Assembly (NCBI GenBank): GCA_963842775.1
Contig: CAWJHQ010000005.1
Location: 1 to 64,000 of the forward strand
From: R-RK-3 sp963842775
Lineage (GTDB): Bacteria > Pseudomonadota > Alphaproteobacteria > Rhizobiales > Rhodomicrobiaceae
Direction: 5' to 3'
DNA: 64,000 nt
Shown in pieces: positions 27,717-37,712 of the stretch (the first letter of the stretch is position 1; every line of letters starts with the position of its first letter). The position numbers were made by a program, and so were the translations under genes. A model generated the notes under the pieces. It saw nothing but the letters and a program-made list of their open reading frames with translations. It searched no databases and had not been told where the DNA came from.

Positions 27717-27892
27717 AAGAGAGAAAGTGTCCGGACGTTTTCAATCGGAATGGGCTCTAGAGCGGGATCGCTTTAATGGAAACAACACCGCCTCGTGGCC
27801 CGCTCTATTCTTTAGCTGTCGCGTGATCGGACGGAAAACCGGATTCGCACTTTTCCTGATCACGCTCTAATACGCACGGCCGCGCCATCGTG

Positions 27893-27926
27893 AAAAAGCC
27901 TGCCCCGCTACGGCTGGGACAGGCTT
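27893..27926 (-). terminator. Intrinsic terminator of the RTX gene
   Basis: On the minus strand GCCTGTCCC pairs with GGGGCAGGC around a nine-base loop, followed by TTTTT. It lies 15 bases beyond the RTX gene stop. Confidence 0.75.
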
Positions 27927-27940
27927 TGCCGGAGCCGGGA

Positions 27941-29720
27941 CTACACGAAGTGGAAGTCTTCCGGGTGCGCCTGAAGCTGCGCAAGCGAGGCGTTCTTGAT
28001 CAGCAGCGTGTCCGCCGCATCCGTCGTGACGAGAACCCCGTCCGCCGTGTCGGCGCTGTGCGCGAACAGAGCGGCCGTGTCGGCGAAGATGCCGCTGTCG
28101 AATTCCAGAAAGTCGTGGCCGGGCCCGGCGATCTGGAAGCTGGTAATCGTGTCGTTGCCGAAGCCGGGCTTGAACACGAAGGTATCCGCGCCGACGCCGC
28201 CGGTCAGCGTATCGTCGCCCTCTCCGCCTTCGAGACGATCCTCGCCCGTGCCGCCATTCAGGACATCGTTGCCGGTCCCGCCCTGCAGGACGTCCGCGTC
28301 ATTGCCGCCATTCATGGTGTCGTCACCATCACCGCCGAGCAGCGTGTCAACCCCATTGCCGCCCTGGAGGTCGTCATTGTCTTCGCCGCCGTTGAGCATG
28401 TCGTCGCCGATCCCGCCATTGAGCGAGTCCTCGCCGATCCCGCCCTTGAGCGTATCGTTACCGATGCCGCCGTTCAGATGATCATCGCCACTGCCGCCAA
28501 TGAGCTTGTCATTCCCCATGGAGCCGGTGATCGTGTCATCGCCGCCAAGGCCGCAAATGCTGTCGTCCGCGGTGGTGCCTCTCATATTGTCCGCGCCTTC
28601 GGTGCCGAGCACACTGTCGCCGCAATCGCAATCATCTTCCTCCGCTTCCACACCTGTAACCGTGACTTGCACGGTTGCGGTGTCGGTGCCCCCTTGCCCG
28701 TCGGAGATGGCGTAGGTGAAGCTGTCAACGGCCTCAACGCCCGCGGCAAGAGCCGGGAAAGCATCGTCCTGATTGTAGGCGACGGTGCCGTCGGCATTGA
28801 GAGTGACCTGCGCCCCGGAAGCCAGATCGATCGGCGTGCCGACCACCGCGGCCACTCCGCCGAGTTCCGTTATGCTCAGCGGGTCGCCATCGGGATCGAT
28901 GTCATTGGCGAGCACGGCGATACCCGCAAGCACAACCCCGTTCTGAGTAGCCGCACTATCATCGACCGCATTGGGCAGGAGGTTGATGCCGACCTCTCCA
29001 TCAGAGACTTTGAGATCGCTAATGAAAATTCCAGAGTCGAGCGCATCGTCCCCAGTATCTGCAATCGCAATGATGATGGAGTGAGTGTCAAGATTGGGAT
29101 CCAGTGCTCCGGTGATGGTGAGGGGACGGGACATCCCATTATATTCTATCTCGAGCGGGCTGTGCGGAATGCCAAACTGATCGGTGCCCTCGAAACTGCT
29201 GTTAAGGAAATAGCCGGCCTCAACATTCTTTCCGAGGACACTGAGTGGCGTTGTCGGGTCGCTTACGTCAAACAGCGCGTAATTGACACCATCAATAAAA
29301 ACACCCGCAATATCGACAAAGCTGTTGACATAAATCGGGAACTCTTCCGATCCAAACAGCACATTGAGGCTTACATTTTGTGCGCCTGGATCGTTAACGG
29401 TGAAGTTAAGTTGAAGTATCGATCCGTCAAATGTCGTCAGAATCCACACCCGCCCCCGAAAGAAGGGTTTCGAGAGGGGCATAGCCCGCAGTGGCATTCT
29501 GCACCGACAAAGCACTGGACGTATTTGATAGGGGCACATTGCCGTTGCCGGTAGTTAGCACCAACCCGGCCTCAAGCGTGATCGGTTGGCTTTCGACCGT
29601 ACCTACGTTCAAACCGGAAAACGATCCGATGGCGTTCTCGGCGCCTGTATATTCTCCTGAGATCAAAGTCAGTCCGGAACCGAGCTGAAAGAGCGCGGCC
29701 GATTGCGATGTATATTCCAT
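27941..29720 (-). CDS. Secreted RTX calcium-binding protein with choice-of-anchor L domain (frameshifted)
   Basis: Type I secretion substrate of about 593 residues. The N-terminal ~230 residues resemble a choice-of-anchor L domain (NATAGYAPLETLLSGAGVDS, VLFGSEEFPIYVNSFVDIAG, PLEIEYNGMSRPLTITG). Next is a VCBS/cadherin-like module (VLANDIDPDGDPLSITELGG), then about a dozen GGxGxDxLxG nonapeptide repeats (~28270-28590) that bind Ca2+ and fold after export. The end, ADTLLIKNASLAQLQAHPED, resembles the serralysin-type C-terminal secretion region. The frame breaks near 29435 (GAGVDSDD, then LTTFDGSILQLNF). AAGGAAAAG precedes ATG 29720. Secretion genes follow 110 bases upstream on the same strand. 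Likely an adhesin or matrix protein; no protease motif is seen. Confidence 0.85.
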
Positions 29721-29830
29721 ATCTTTTCCTTTTCTCTATTGATCAAATAAACGGAAAACATTTTACGCAATGCACGTGACACAACAGATCCGACCCTCAA
29801 CCGCTAATTGCACCATTGATCTATGAAGAG

Positions 29831-31171
29831 CTAATGCTCAACAAAAGCTCTTGCGAACTGGTCACGCAACGGCTTCAGGAAATAGGACAGCGCCGTCCGC
29901 TCGCCGGTGCGGATATGCACTTCGGCGGGCATGCCCGGCACCAGCCTGAGCCGGCTTGCATCGCCGCCCGTGGCGCCGGACGGGTTGAGCGTCAGCCGCG
30001 CTACATAATAGGCCGCGCCCGTCTGCTGATCCTTGGTCAGATCGGCGGAGACGCGCGTCACCTGGCCCTCGAATTCCGGCGTCGTGCGCTGGTCGAAGGC
30101 GGTGAAGCGGATATAGGCGGGCTGGCCGGGCCGCACATGGTCGATGTCCTGCGGCGCGACCTTGGCTTCCACCACCAGCGCGTCGTGCTCGGGAATGATC
30201 AGCATCAGCGTTTCGCCCTGGCCGATCACGCCGCCCACCGTATGCACCGCGAGCTGATGCACGAGGCCCGATTGCGGCGCGCGGATCTCGATATGCCGGA
30301 GCTGGTCTTCCGCCGCGATCCGCCGCTCGACCAGTTCGGCCTCCTTCGCGGTCGCCTCGCGCAGGTCCTTCATCACTTCGGCGCGCATGTCCTGGTCGAG
30401 CTGGATGATCTGCAGCTCGATCTCGGAAATCCGCCCGGCGGCCTGCGCCTGCTGCGCCCGGAGCTGGGCGCGCTCGCCCTCCATGCGTGCGGCGTCGCGC
30501 TGGATCGCCGTCAGCTTGGTGATCGGCATCAGTTTCTGCGACCAGAGCTTTTCCGCGCCTTCCAGCTCCTTGCCGATCAATTCGATTTCGCGGCCCTTCG
30601 CCCATTGCTGCGCGGCGAGGCCGTCGACCTCCTGGCGCAGCTGCGCGATGCGCTCGCGCAATTGCGCCTTCTGGCCCATGCGCGCGTCATGGCGGCTTTC
30701 GAACAGCTTGCGTTCCGCGCCGACCAGCGCGCCGATTTCGGCTTCTGCCTGCCGCGCCTCCAGGGCGGGCGGCAGCGTGAGCGCGGCAGCGCCGTTCTGC
30801 TCGGCGGCAAGGCGCATCCTGCGGACGGCGATTTCATCGAGCTGCTTCGTCACGATCTGCAGGCTGGCGCGCACCAGCGTTTCGTCGAGCCGCAGGACCA
30901 GCGCGCCCCGCTCGACGCGGTCGCCGTCATTGACGAAGATCTCGCCGACCGTGCCGCCGGTCGCGTGCTGCACCTTCTTCACATTGCTGTCCACGACGAC
31001 CGTGCCCGATGCCAGCACCGCGCCGGATAAAGTCGCCGTACCGGCCCAGAGCCCGCCGCCGCACACAAGCAGCGCCACCGCTGCCAATCCCGCCAGCAGG
31101 GCCTTGCGCACGCCATCGGGGGCGTCGGCCGAAGCAGGGGCGGCTGCGCTCTCGGAGCCGGCTTGGGTCAT
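29831..31171 (-). CDS. Type I secretion membrane-fusion protein (HlyD/PrtE family)
   Basis: Periplasmic adaptor of 446 residues linking the ABC exporter to an outer-membrane TolC-type channel. One N-terminal membrane segment (ALLAGLAAVALLVCGGGLWA), a biotinyl-lipoyl-like part (VQHATGGTVGEIFVNDGDRV), a long coiled-coil hairpin (~130-300) and the HlyD C-terminal signature APQSGLVHQLAVHTVGGVIG with MLIIPEHDALVVEAKV. Start at ATG 31171 overlaps the exporter stop (ATGA); the open frame upstream is a shadow of the exporter. The outer-membrane component is not in the window. Confidence 0.92.
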   Translation of the reverse strand: MTQAGSESAAAPASADAPDGVRKALLAGLAAVALLVCGGGLWAGTATLSGAVLASGTVVVDSNVKKVQHATGGTVGEIFVNDGDRVERGALVLRLDETLVRASLQIVTKQLDEIAVRRMRLAAEQNGAAALTLPPALEARQAEAEIGALVGAERKLFESRHDARMGQKAQLRERIAQLRQEVDGLAAQQWAKGREIELIGKELEGAEKLWSQKLMPITKLTAIQRDAARMEGERAQLRAQQAQAAGRISEIELQIIQLDQDMRAEVMKDLREATAKEAELVERRIAAEDQLRHIEIRAPQSGLVHQLAVHTVGGVIGQGETLMLIIPEHDALVVEAKVAPQDIDHVRPGQPAYIRFTAFDQRTTPEFEGQVTRVSADLTKDQQTGAAYYVARLTLNPSGATGGDASRLRLVPGMPAEVHIRTGERTALSYFLKPLRDQFARAFVEH

Positions 31172-32925
31172 CCGCGGGCCGCTCCCCCGGCGCGCATGGC
31201 GGGCGGGCTGAGCACCGGGCGGGGCATGGCGACGGGCTGGATGACTTTCGCCAGCACCTCTTCCTTCGGGCCGAGCGCCTGCAACTGGCCGTTTGCCATC
31301 ACCGCCAGCCGGTCCACCGCCGAAAGCGCCGCCGGGCGATGGGCGATGACGACGACGATACCGCCCCGTGCGCGCACCGCCATGATGGCCTCGGCAAGCG
31401 CCGTGTCGCCTTCGGCGTCGAGATTGGAATTCGGCTCGTCCAGCACCACGAAGAACGGATCGCCATAGAGCGCGCGGGCGAGCGCGATGCGCTGGCGCTG
31501 CCCGCCGGACAGCATGGCGCCGCCCTCGCCGATGCGCGTGTTGTAGCCGTCGGCGAGGCCCAGGATCATGTCGTGCACACCGGCGGCGCGGGCCGCCGCG
31601 ATCACCGCGTCGCTGGGCGCGGAAGGTTCGAGCCGCGCGATATTGTCGGCCACCGTGCCGTCGAACAGCTCGACATCCTGCGGCACATAGCCGGTGTCCC
31701 GGCCGAGCGCCTCCGGCTCCCATTGATCGAGCGAGGCGCCGTCGATCCGGATCGTGCCGCGCGAGGGCTGCCATGCCCCGGCCAGCGCGCGGGCGAGCGT
31801 CGATTTTCCGGAGGCGGACGGACCGATGACGCCCAGCGCCTCGCCGGCGGACAGGGCAAACGAGACGTTCTGCAAGATCGGGCGCGACTCTCCGGGGGCG
31901 CCGACGGACAGGGCGTCGACCGTCACGGATTGCGTCGGCCGGGGCAGAGACAAAGGCTCGCGCGCCTGCGGCAGCTTGGCGAAGAGCTGGCGCAGCCTCT
32001 CGCCGCTTTGGCGCGCGCCGATAAAGCCGCGCCAATTGGCGATCGCACCCTCGATCGGCGCGAGGGCGCGCGAGGCCATGATGGAGGATGCGATCATCAC
32101 GCCCGCCGTCGCCTCGCCGTTGATCACGACATAGGCGCCAAGGCCCAGCAGGGCCGATTGCAGGATCAGGCGGAAGACGCGCGCCGCCGCGCCGAAGCCC
32201 CCCGTCACCGCCATGGCGCGGCGCTGATCGTCCAGCAGCGCCTCGCTATGCTGGTGCCATTGGCCGGCCAGTCGCCGGCCAAGCCCGAGCGCCTGGATGA
32301 TCTCGGCGTTGCGGCGGGCCATTTCCGCGCAATGCTGCCGGTTCGCGGCGCTGACCGTCGAGGCCTGCGACGGTCTGCGGCTGCGCGCTTCGGTCACGGC
32401 GGTGAAGGCGACGAGCACCAGCGCGCCGCCGGTCGCCAGCAGCCCCAGCAGCGGATGCAGCAGAAACACCAGCGCCAGATAGACCGGCAGCCAGGGAAGG
32501 TCGCAGAGCGCGGCCGGGCCGGGGCCGCTCAGAAAGGCGCGGATCTGATCGAGATCGCGGACCGGCTGAAGCGCGCTGCTCTGGTCCGCCGATTGCAGCG
32601 GCATTTTCAGCACGGCGGCGAAGGCATGGCCGCGCAAATGGCGGTCGAACCGGACGCCGATCCCGGCGATCACGCGGCTCCGCAGCAGATCGAGAACGCC
32701 GAACGCCGCGTAGAGGCCGACCATCAGCACGGTGAGGCCGACGAGCGTCGGGATGCTGCGCGCGGGCAGCACCCGGTCATAGACCTGCAGCATGTAGAGC
32801 GAGCCCGTCAGCGCCAGCACATTGGCGACAGCCGAGAGGCCGATCACTCCGGCGAATGCCGAGCGGTTCCTGTGGAGGAAGTCACGGAATATGGACTGAG
32901 CCGGGAGCTTTGCGCGTTGCTGCAT
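31168..32925 (-). CDS. prtD: Type I secretion ABC exporter (PrtD family)
   Basis: Fused permease/ATPase of 585 residues, without an N-terminal peptidase-like domain, as in PrtD/AprD exporters. Transmembrane helices occupy residues ~25-290 (e.g. LVGLTVLMVGLYAAFGVLDL). The ATPase has Walker A GPSASGKST, signature LSGGQRQRIALARALYG, Walker B FFVVLDEPNSNLD and the H-loop VVVIAHRPAAL. It is coupled to the HlyD gene and next to the RTX substrate, so these two plus an external TolC-like protein would export it. A terminator for the neighbouring operon lies just upstream. Confidence 0.92.
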   Translation of the reverse strand: MQQRAKLPAQSIFRDFLHRNRSAFAGVIGLSAVANVLALTGSLYMLQVYDRVLPARSIPTLVGLTVLMVGLYAAFGVLDLLRSRVIAGIGVRFDRHLRGHAFAAVLKMPLQSADQSSALQPVRDLDQIRAFLSGPGPAALCDLPWLPVYLALVFLLHPLLGLLATGGALVLVAFTAVTEARSRRPSQASTVSAANRQHCAEMARRNAEIIQALGLGRRLAGQWHQHSEALLDDQRRAMAVTGGFGAAARVFRLILQSALLGLGAYVVINGEATAGVMIASSIMASRALAPIEGAIANWRGFIGARQSGERLRQLFAKLPQAREPLSLPRPTQSVTVDALSVGAPGESRPILQNVSFALSAGEALGVIGPSASGKSTLARALAGAWQPSRGTIRIDGASLDQWEPEALGRDTGYVPQDVELFDGTVADNIARLEPSAPSDAVIAAARAAGVHDMILGLADGYNTRIGEGGAMLSGGQRQRIALARALYGDPFFVVLDEPNSNLDAEGDTALAEAIMAVRARGGIVVVIAHRPAALSAVDRLAVMANGQLQALGPKEEVLAKVIQPVAMPRPVLSPPAMRAGGAARG

Positions 32926-33325
32926 CGATTTTCAAATAATAATCTGGGTTCGAAAAATAAAAACGCCAGAAAATTGGCGTCTTGAGCTTATATGCACTCA
33001 TTTTTACTTAGAGCATTTTCCAGCAAAGCCGCGTTCCGATGCAATCTTGGCGGAAACGGCTCTCAGGGATTGGGCGGAAACGCCCGAATACCATCGCGCT
33101 CATCGCGACTTATATCGATGAATCGATATCTATCATCGGTTGCAACGCGGCATCAATTGCAATCCGCGCGCACGGCGTAATAGCTGACAGATTTCGCGAA
33201 AGCGGGATCGGTTGAAGTGCAAACATCGAAGCCGGGAGGCCGTCGATTCTTCGCTGGTCGCGCGATCGGACGGAAAACCGGATGCCATCCCCGCCTTCGC
33301 GGGGACATGCTTTTCCTGATCGCGC
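32926..33325. other. Intergenic region with terminator and repeats
   Basis: Contains a minus-strand terminator (32951-32980), an AGAGCATTTTCCAGCAAAG element near 33010 and an R1-related segment at 33245-33328 (GGATGCCATCCCCGCC, GGCGGGGACATGC-type arms). No gene is seen. Confidence 0.6.
32951..32980 (-). terminator. Intrinsic terminator after the oxidase operon
   Basis: ACGCCA (32963-32968) pairs with TGGCGT (32975-32980). On the minus strand the stem is followed by TTTTATTTTT. It would stop transcripts coming from hdeD and the oxidase genes before the exporter gene. Confidence 0.6.
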
Positions 33326-33937
33326 TTAGAGGTCGTCGGGGGCGAGGGCCATGGCGAGGAACGCGCTGCCGGCGAACATGAATTCGACGCCGAGCAGCAC
33401 GCCGAACATCCAGGTGAACGGGCCGGGCAATCCGGACAGGATCAGCACCGCGATCGTCAGGCTGGCGACGCCGCTCACCGCCAGCCACTCCCATTGGCGG
33501 AACAGGCGGCGGCGATGCGCGACGGCCAGCAGACTGGCCGCTATGGCGCTTGCGGTGAAATAGGCGGCAAACACCAGGCCAAGGTTCGGCGCCGGTTCAC
33601 GGGGTATTGCGAGCAGATAAGCGCCGGTCGCCAGCGGAATGAGCGCCAGCGGAAGCGACGATGCGAGACCGATGGATCGATCCGCGCGCAGCACCGAAAT
33701 AAGCGTCACGGCGCCGGCGAGGACAAGCAGCATCTCGATGGAAACCGGCTGCGCGACGGGTGACGCCGCCGCCCAAAGGGACGCAAGGCCGAGGAGAAAG
33801 AGACAAGCGCCTTCCACGAGGTACCATCGCCGCCAGCTTGAGAGTTCGATGTTGAGATAACTATCAAGCTTCTGGTGCGGCGATAGCGGCGCCGGTTCTA
33901 TCCTCCACTGGGCCTTGGGTTCCCACCGGCCTTGCAC
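33326..33937 (-). CDS. HdeD-family membrane protein (DUF308)
   Basis: Integral membrane protein of 203 residues with about six hydrophobic helices, beginning after a ~40-residue polar N-terminus (YLVEGACLFLLGLASLWAAA, IEMLLVLAGAVTLISVL, FTWMFGVLLGVEFMFAGSAF). The repeated pattern fits the HdeD/DUF308 family, linked to acid resistance in E. coli but of unknown biochemical role here. One base separates it from the subunit IV gene, so it is the last gene of the oxidase operon. Confidence 0.75.
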   Translation of the reverse strand: MQGRWEPKAQWRIEPAPLSPHQKLDSYLNIELSSWRRWYLVEGACLFLLGLASLWAAASPVAQPVSIEMLLVLAGAVTLISVLRADRSIGLASSLPLALIPLATGAYLLAIPREPAPNLGLVFAAYFTASAIAASLLAVAHRRRLFRQWEWLAVSGVASLTIAVLILSGLPGPFTWMFGVLLGVEFMFAGSAFLAMALAPDDL

Positions 33938-33938
33938 G

Positions 33939-34301
33939 CTATGAGCCTGACGCGAAGAAGAACCCGCGGGTCAATTCGGTGTAATTCGCTTCAATGGCCA
34001 TGATCGCCACGAACACCAGCACCAGCACCGGTGGAATGATGATCGCATAGACCAGGGCCAGCCGCTCCCAGGCCATGTGCATGAATATGGCGACGATCAA
34101 TCCCGCCTTCGCGATCATGAAGATCAGGATCAGCGACCATCTGAGATAGCCGTGCACATGAAAGTAGTCGACCAGATATGAGCACGTGCTCAGGATGAAC
34201 AGCCATCCCCATATGATCAGATAGAGCTTGAGCGGATGCTGTTGGCCTTCAGCGTGCGTCGTTGCTGTCGCTGTCTGCGCGTGAACTGTTCCGTGCTGCA
34301 T
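33939..34301 (-). CDS. Cytochrome c oxidase subunit IV-like protein
   Basis: Small membrane subunit of 120 residues with three predicted helices (LYLIIWGWLFILSTCSYLV, WSLILIFMIAKAGLIVAIF, IIIPPVLVLVFVAIM). It matches the prokaryotic COX4/CyoD pattern with the conserved FMHMAWE. It sits three bases after the subunit III gene, in the usual last position of the oxidase subunits. Confidence 0.85.
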   Translation of the reverse strand: MQHGTVHAQTATATTHAEGQQHPLKLYLIIWGWLFILSTCSYLVDYFHVHGYLRWSLILIFMIAKAGLIVAIFMHMAWERLALVYAIIIPPVLVLVFVAIMAIEANYTELTRGFFFASGS

Positions 34302-34304
34302 GGA

Positions 34305-35027
34305 TCACCAAAGATAGAAGAATGCAAAGATAAACACCCAGACAAGATCGACGAAATGCCAGTAAAGGCCGACGATCTCGACCGTCTCATAATGCCCGCG
34401 CCTGTCGGTAAAGAAGCCGCGCTTGCCGTCATCGAAATGACCGCGCCACGTGCGCCAGGCCACGATGAGCAGGAAGATCACCCCGAATGTGACATGGGTG
34501 CCGTGAAAGCCGGTGATCATGAAGAACGCCGCGCCGAACTGCTCCGCGCCCCAGGGATTGCCCCATGGCCGCACGCCTTCCATGATCAGCTTGGTCCACT
34601 CGAAAGCCTGCATGCCGACGAAGGTGGCGCCAAGCGCGGCCGTGATCAGCAGCAGGATCGCCGTTGTCTTGCGGTCGCGGCGGTAGCCGTAATTGACGGC
34701 CAGGGCCATCGTGCCGCTGCTTGAGATGAGCACGAAGGTCATGATCGCGATCAGCAGGAGCGGAAAAGTCGTGCCGGCCACATGCAGCGAGAAGACCTCG
34801 CTGGGATTGGGCCAGGGCACCACCGTCGACATGCGGACGGTCATATAGGAGAGCAGGAAACAGCTGAAGATGAAGGTGTCGCTCAGGAGGAAGATCCACA
34901 TCATGGCCTTGCCCCAGGAGGCGCTTTTGAACGCCCGCTGGTCGGAGGCCAGGTCCGAAGCAACGCCTTGCCAGCCATCCGCCCGCTCGGGCAAGTCCTG
35001 TGCATGCGTCATGGTCGCATCTGTCAT
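34305..35027 (-). CDS. coxP: Cytochrome c oxidase subunit III
   Basis: Subunit III family protein of 240 residues with a polar N-terminus and five or more helices. Diagnostic stretches: FLLSDTFIFSCFLLSYM, FVGMQAFEWTKLIMEG, FFMITGFHGTHVTFGVIFLL and VGLYWHFVDLVWVFIFAFFY at the end. It carries the family's conserved Glu (QAFEW) and His (GFHGTH, YWHFVD). The gene order II-I-III-III-IV resembles Bradyrhizobium coxMNOP; the symbol is assigned on that basis and is tentative. Confidence 0.88.
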   Translation of the reverse strand: MTDATMTHAQDLPERADGWQGVASDLASDQRAFKSASWGKAMMWIFLLSDTFIFSCFLLSYMTVRMSTVVPWPNPSEVFSLHVAGTTFPLLLIAIMTFVLISSSGTMALAVNYGYRRDRKTTAILLLITAALGATFVGMQAFEWTKLIMEGVRPWGNPWGAEQFGAAFFMITGFHGTHVTFGVIFLLIVAWRTWRGHFDDGKRGFFTDRRGHYETVEIVGLYWHFVDLVWVFIFAFFYLW

Positions 35028-35039
35028 CGGCTAAGCCCT

Positions 35040-35744
35040 TTAAGTCAGCAACTGGCGGCAAATCTCGCCGAAGTCTTCCGCCAGGCCCGTCACCAAACTG
35101 AACAGGACCAGCCACACAATGAGGAGAAAGTGCCAATACATCGTGCACGTCTCCACGCTCAATCGCAATTTATCCGCGCCAACGCCGCGCCAGGCCCTGT
35201 CGGCGGTCCAGCCCAGCCCCACGGCGCCTCCCACCATGTGCAGCCCATGCAGCCCGGTGATCAGGTAGAAGAAGCTGTTGGAGGGATTGGACGCCAGCAG
35301 GAAGCCGGAGTCGCTGAGCTCCCGCCAGGCCCAGAGCTGGCCGAAAAGAAAAGCCATCCCGAAAAACCCGGCGACGAGCAGGAGGAATTTGACGCTGTCC
35401 ATGTTCCGCCGATGCACCGCGCCTTGCGCGCCTTGCAGCGCGACGCTCGCGAGGATCAATGCGCCGGTATTGACCCACAGCAATTGCGGGATGCGGATGG
35501 ATTGCCAATCCGGATAGCCCGACCGCATGAAATAGGCGCTGATCAGCAGGGCGAAGAGCGAGCCGACGACGGCGAGAAACACGCCCATGCCGATCTTCGC
35601 GGCGGGCAGCGACATGGCCCCGGTCCCGTCGAAGTCGCCGATGATGCCTTCCTCCAGCCAAGGCTTGGAGCCAAGCCTCTGCTGCAGGAGCCACCAGACG
35701 GCGATCCCGACCAGCAGGGACAGAAAGACAATCGCTACCGACAT
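35040..35744 (-). CDS. coxO: Second subunit III-like cytochrome c oxidase protein
   Basis: Divergent subunit III family protein of 234 residues. It begins with a hydrophobic anchor (IVFLSLLVGIAVWWLLQQ) and a loop, then carries the family features FLFGQLWAWREL, FYLITGLHGLHMVGGAVGLG and MYWHFLLIVWLVLF. Next to the canonical subunit III gene it forms the pair of III-type subunits typical of coxMNOP-like operons. Thirteen bases separate it from subunit I. Symbol tentative. Confidence 0.85.
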   Translation of the reverse strand: MSVAIVFLSLLVGIAVWWLLQQRLGSKPWLEEGIIGDFDGTGAMSLPAAKIGMGVFLAVVGSLFALLISAYFMRSGYPDWQSIRIPQLLWVNTGALILASVALQGAQGAVHRRNMDSVKFLLLVAGFFGMAFLFGQLWAWRELSDSGFLLASNPSNSFFYLITGLHGLHMVGGAVGLGWTADRAWRGVGADKLRLSVETCTMYWHFLLIVWLVLFSLVTGLAEDFGEICRQLLT

Positions 35745-35756
35745 CTCCCAGCCCTC

Positions 35757-37518
35757 TTAAGCGGTTCGTGCGGATGGCGGCTGGTTTTGCGGGATGAAAT
35801 CCTCCTTGGCGCCGGGCACGCTGTAATCATAGGCCCAGCGATAGACGACCGGCAGATCCTTGCCGAAATTGCCGTGGCCGGGAGGCGTTTCCTCCGTCTG
35901 CCATTCGAGCGTGGTGGCCCGCCAGGGATTGCCGGACGCGCGTTCGCCTCTGATCAGGCTCATGACGATGTTGTAAATGAACAGCATCTGCGCGGCGCCG
36001 ACGATCAGGGCCATCACCGTGATGAAGGCGTTCAGCGTATGGACATTCGGCGAGATGAAGGCCGCCTCACCCAGCTCATAATACCGCCTCGGCACGCCCA
36101 GGAATCCCAGATAGTGCATCGGGTAGTAGATCAGATAGGCGCCGAGGAACGTGACCCAGAAATGGACCTTGCCGAGCGTTTCGTTGTACATCCGCCCGGT
36201 GATCTTGGGATACCAATGATAGATCGCCCCCATGATCACCAGAATGGGCGCGACGCCCATCACCATATGGAAATGCGCGACGACGAACATCGTGTCCGAC
36301 AAGGGTACGTCCACCACCACATTGCCGAGGAACAGGCCGGAGAGGCCGCCATTGACGAAGGTGACGATGAAGCCGATGGCGAACAGCATCGGCGTGGTCA
36401 GGTGAATGTCGCCCTGCCACAGCGTCAGGATCCAATTATAGACCTTGATGGCGGTGGGAATGGCGATGATCAGCGTGGTCGTGGCGAAGAAGAAGCCGAA
36501 ATACGGGTTCATGCCGCTGACATACATATGATGCGCCCAGACGACGAAGCTGAGCGCCGCGATCGCCACGATGGCCCACACCATCATCCGGTAGCCGAAG
36601 ATGTTGCGCCGCGCATGGACGCTGATCAGGTCGGAGACGATGCCGAAGGCCGGCAGCGCGACGATGTACACTTCCGGGTGACCGAAGAACCAGAACAGAT
36701 GCTGGAACAGGATCGGGCTGCCGCCGCGCGTCGTGAGCTGCGTCCCCATCTCGACGATCGCCGGCATGAAGAAGCTCGTCCCGAGCAGCTTATCCAGCGA
36801 CATCATGATGCAGGCGACGAAGAGAGCGGGGAATGCCAGCAGGGCGAGGATGGTCGCGGTGAAGATGCCCCATACGGTCAAGGGCATGCGCATCAGCGTC
36901 ATGCCGCGCGCGCGGCCCTGCAGCACCGTGACGACGTAATTCAGCCCGCCCATGGTGAAGCCGATGATGAAGATGATCAGCGAGACCAGCATCAGGATGA
37001 TGCCGTATGGCTGACCCGGCGTACCGGAGGTGATCGCCTGAGGGCGGGTACAAGGTCCAGCCGGCGCCCGTCGGCCCGCCCGGCATGAAGAAGCTGGCGA
37101 CCAGCACGAGAACCGCGAGCAGATAGACCCAGTAGCTCAGCATGTTCACGAAGGGGAACACCATGTCCCTGGCGCCGATCATCAGCGGGATCAGGTAGTT
37201 GCCGAAACCTCCCAGGAACAGCGCCGTGAGCAGATAGATGACCATGATCATCCCGTGCATGGTGACGATCTGGTAATAGGCATTGGCGTCGATGAAGGCG
37301 AAGGTCTCGGGAAATCCGAGTTGAAGCCTGATCAGCCACGACAATACGAGCGCGACAAGCCCGATGGCGAGCGCCGTCAGCGAATATTGAATGGCGATAT
37401 ATTTGGCATCCTGGGAGAAGACGTATTTTTCGATCCAGCTATGCGGATGATAAAGCTCTACGTCCGGCACCTCGGCAGGCGGAATCAGTTCGACCCCGCC
37501 CCGCGTCACATCGACCAT
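35757..37518 (-). CDS. coxN: Cytochrome c oxidase subunit I (frameshifted)
   Basis: Catalytic heme-copper subunit, about 585 residues. Heme a and CuB ligands are visible: YQIVTMHGMIMVIY, FWFFGHPEVYIVALPAFG (with the His-Tyr pair), VWAHHMYVSGMNP and VVAHFHMVMG. The K-pathway and HPEVY pattern mark an A-type cytochrome c oxidase. Start at ATG 37518 has GGGAG upstream and opens MVDVTRGGVELIPP. The frame breaks near 37040 (AGWTLYPP, then QAITSGTPGQPYGIILM), fitting one or two missing bases, with no residues lost. The gene is otherwise complete, so the oxidase is probably functional. Confidence 0.92.
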
Positions 37519-37712
37519 AGGAATGCTCTCCCTTAATATTCCGATGCAGGCCGGCGCGCGCCAGCCTGATCGTTGCGTATCCTCACTCGTGCACCGACGC
37601 ACTCACTCCGTTCGTGCATCAAGCGCCCTATTTTTGTTTCGCGTCGACCATCAAACTCCGGCCGAAGCCTCCGTTTGCATCGATGCATAGCACAAAGCCG
37701 GAAAGGCTCCGC

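Larger units (their letters stand above)
27402..27940. other. Intergenic region composed of dispersed repeats
   Basis: Convergent gap between the glycosyltransferase and the RTX gene. It holds an inverted R1 copy (27479-27602), an R4 palindrome (27635-27716), a GATCGGACGGAAAACCGGA-type element at about 27820-27870 and the RTX gene terminator. No gene is seen. Confidence 0.65.

Noticed and set aside
28270..28590. Regularly spaced 27-base DNA repeats, considered as a CRISPR or tandem repeat
   Set aside because: The period and sequence are explained by GGxGxDxLxG codons of the RTX protein; there are no unique spacers of constant length.
27890..29554. 554-codon open frame on the plus strand with repeated I-V-A-x-P patterns
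   Set aside because: Mirror image of the RTX nonapeptide repeats read in antisense.
34782..37088. 768-codon open frame on the plus strand
   Set aside because: It lies antisense to the oxidase subunit genes, is dominated by His/Arg/Asp/Gln and has no domain; a shadow of GC-rich coding on the other strand.
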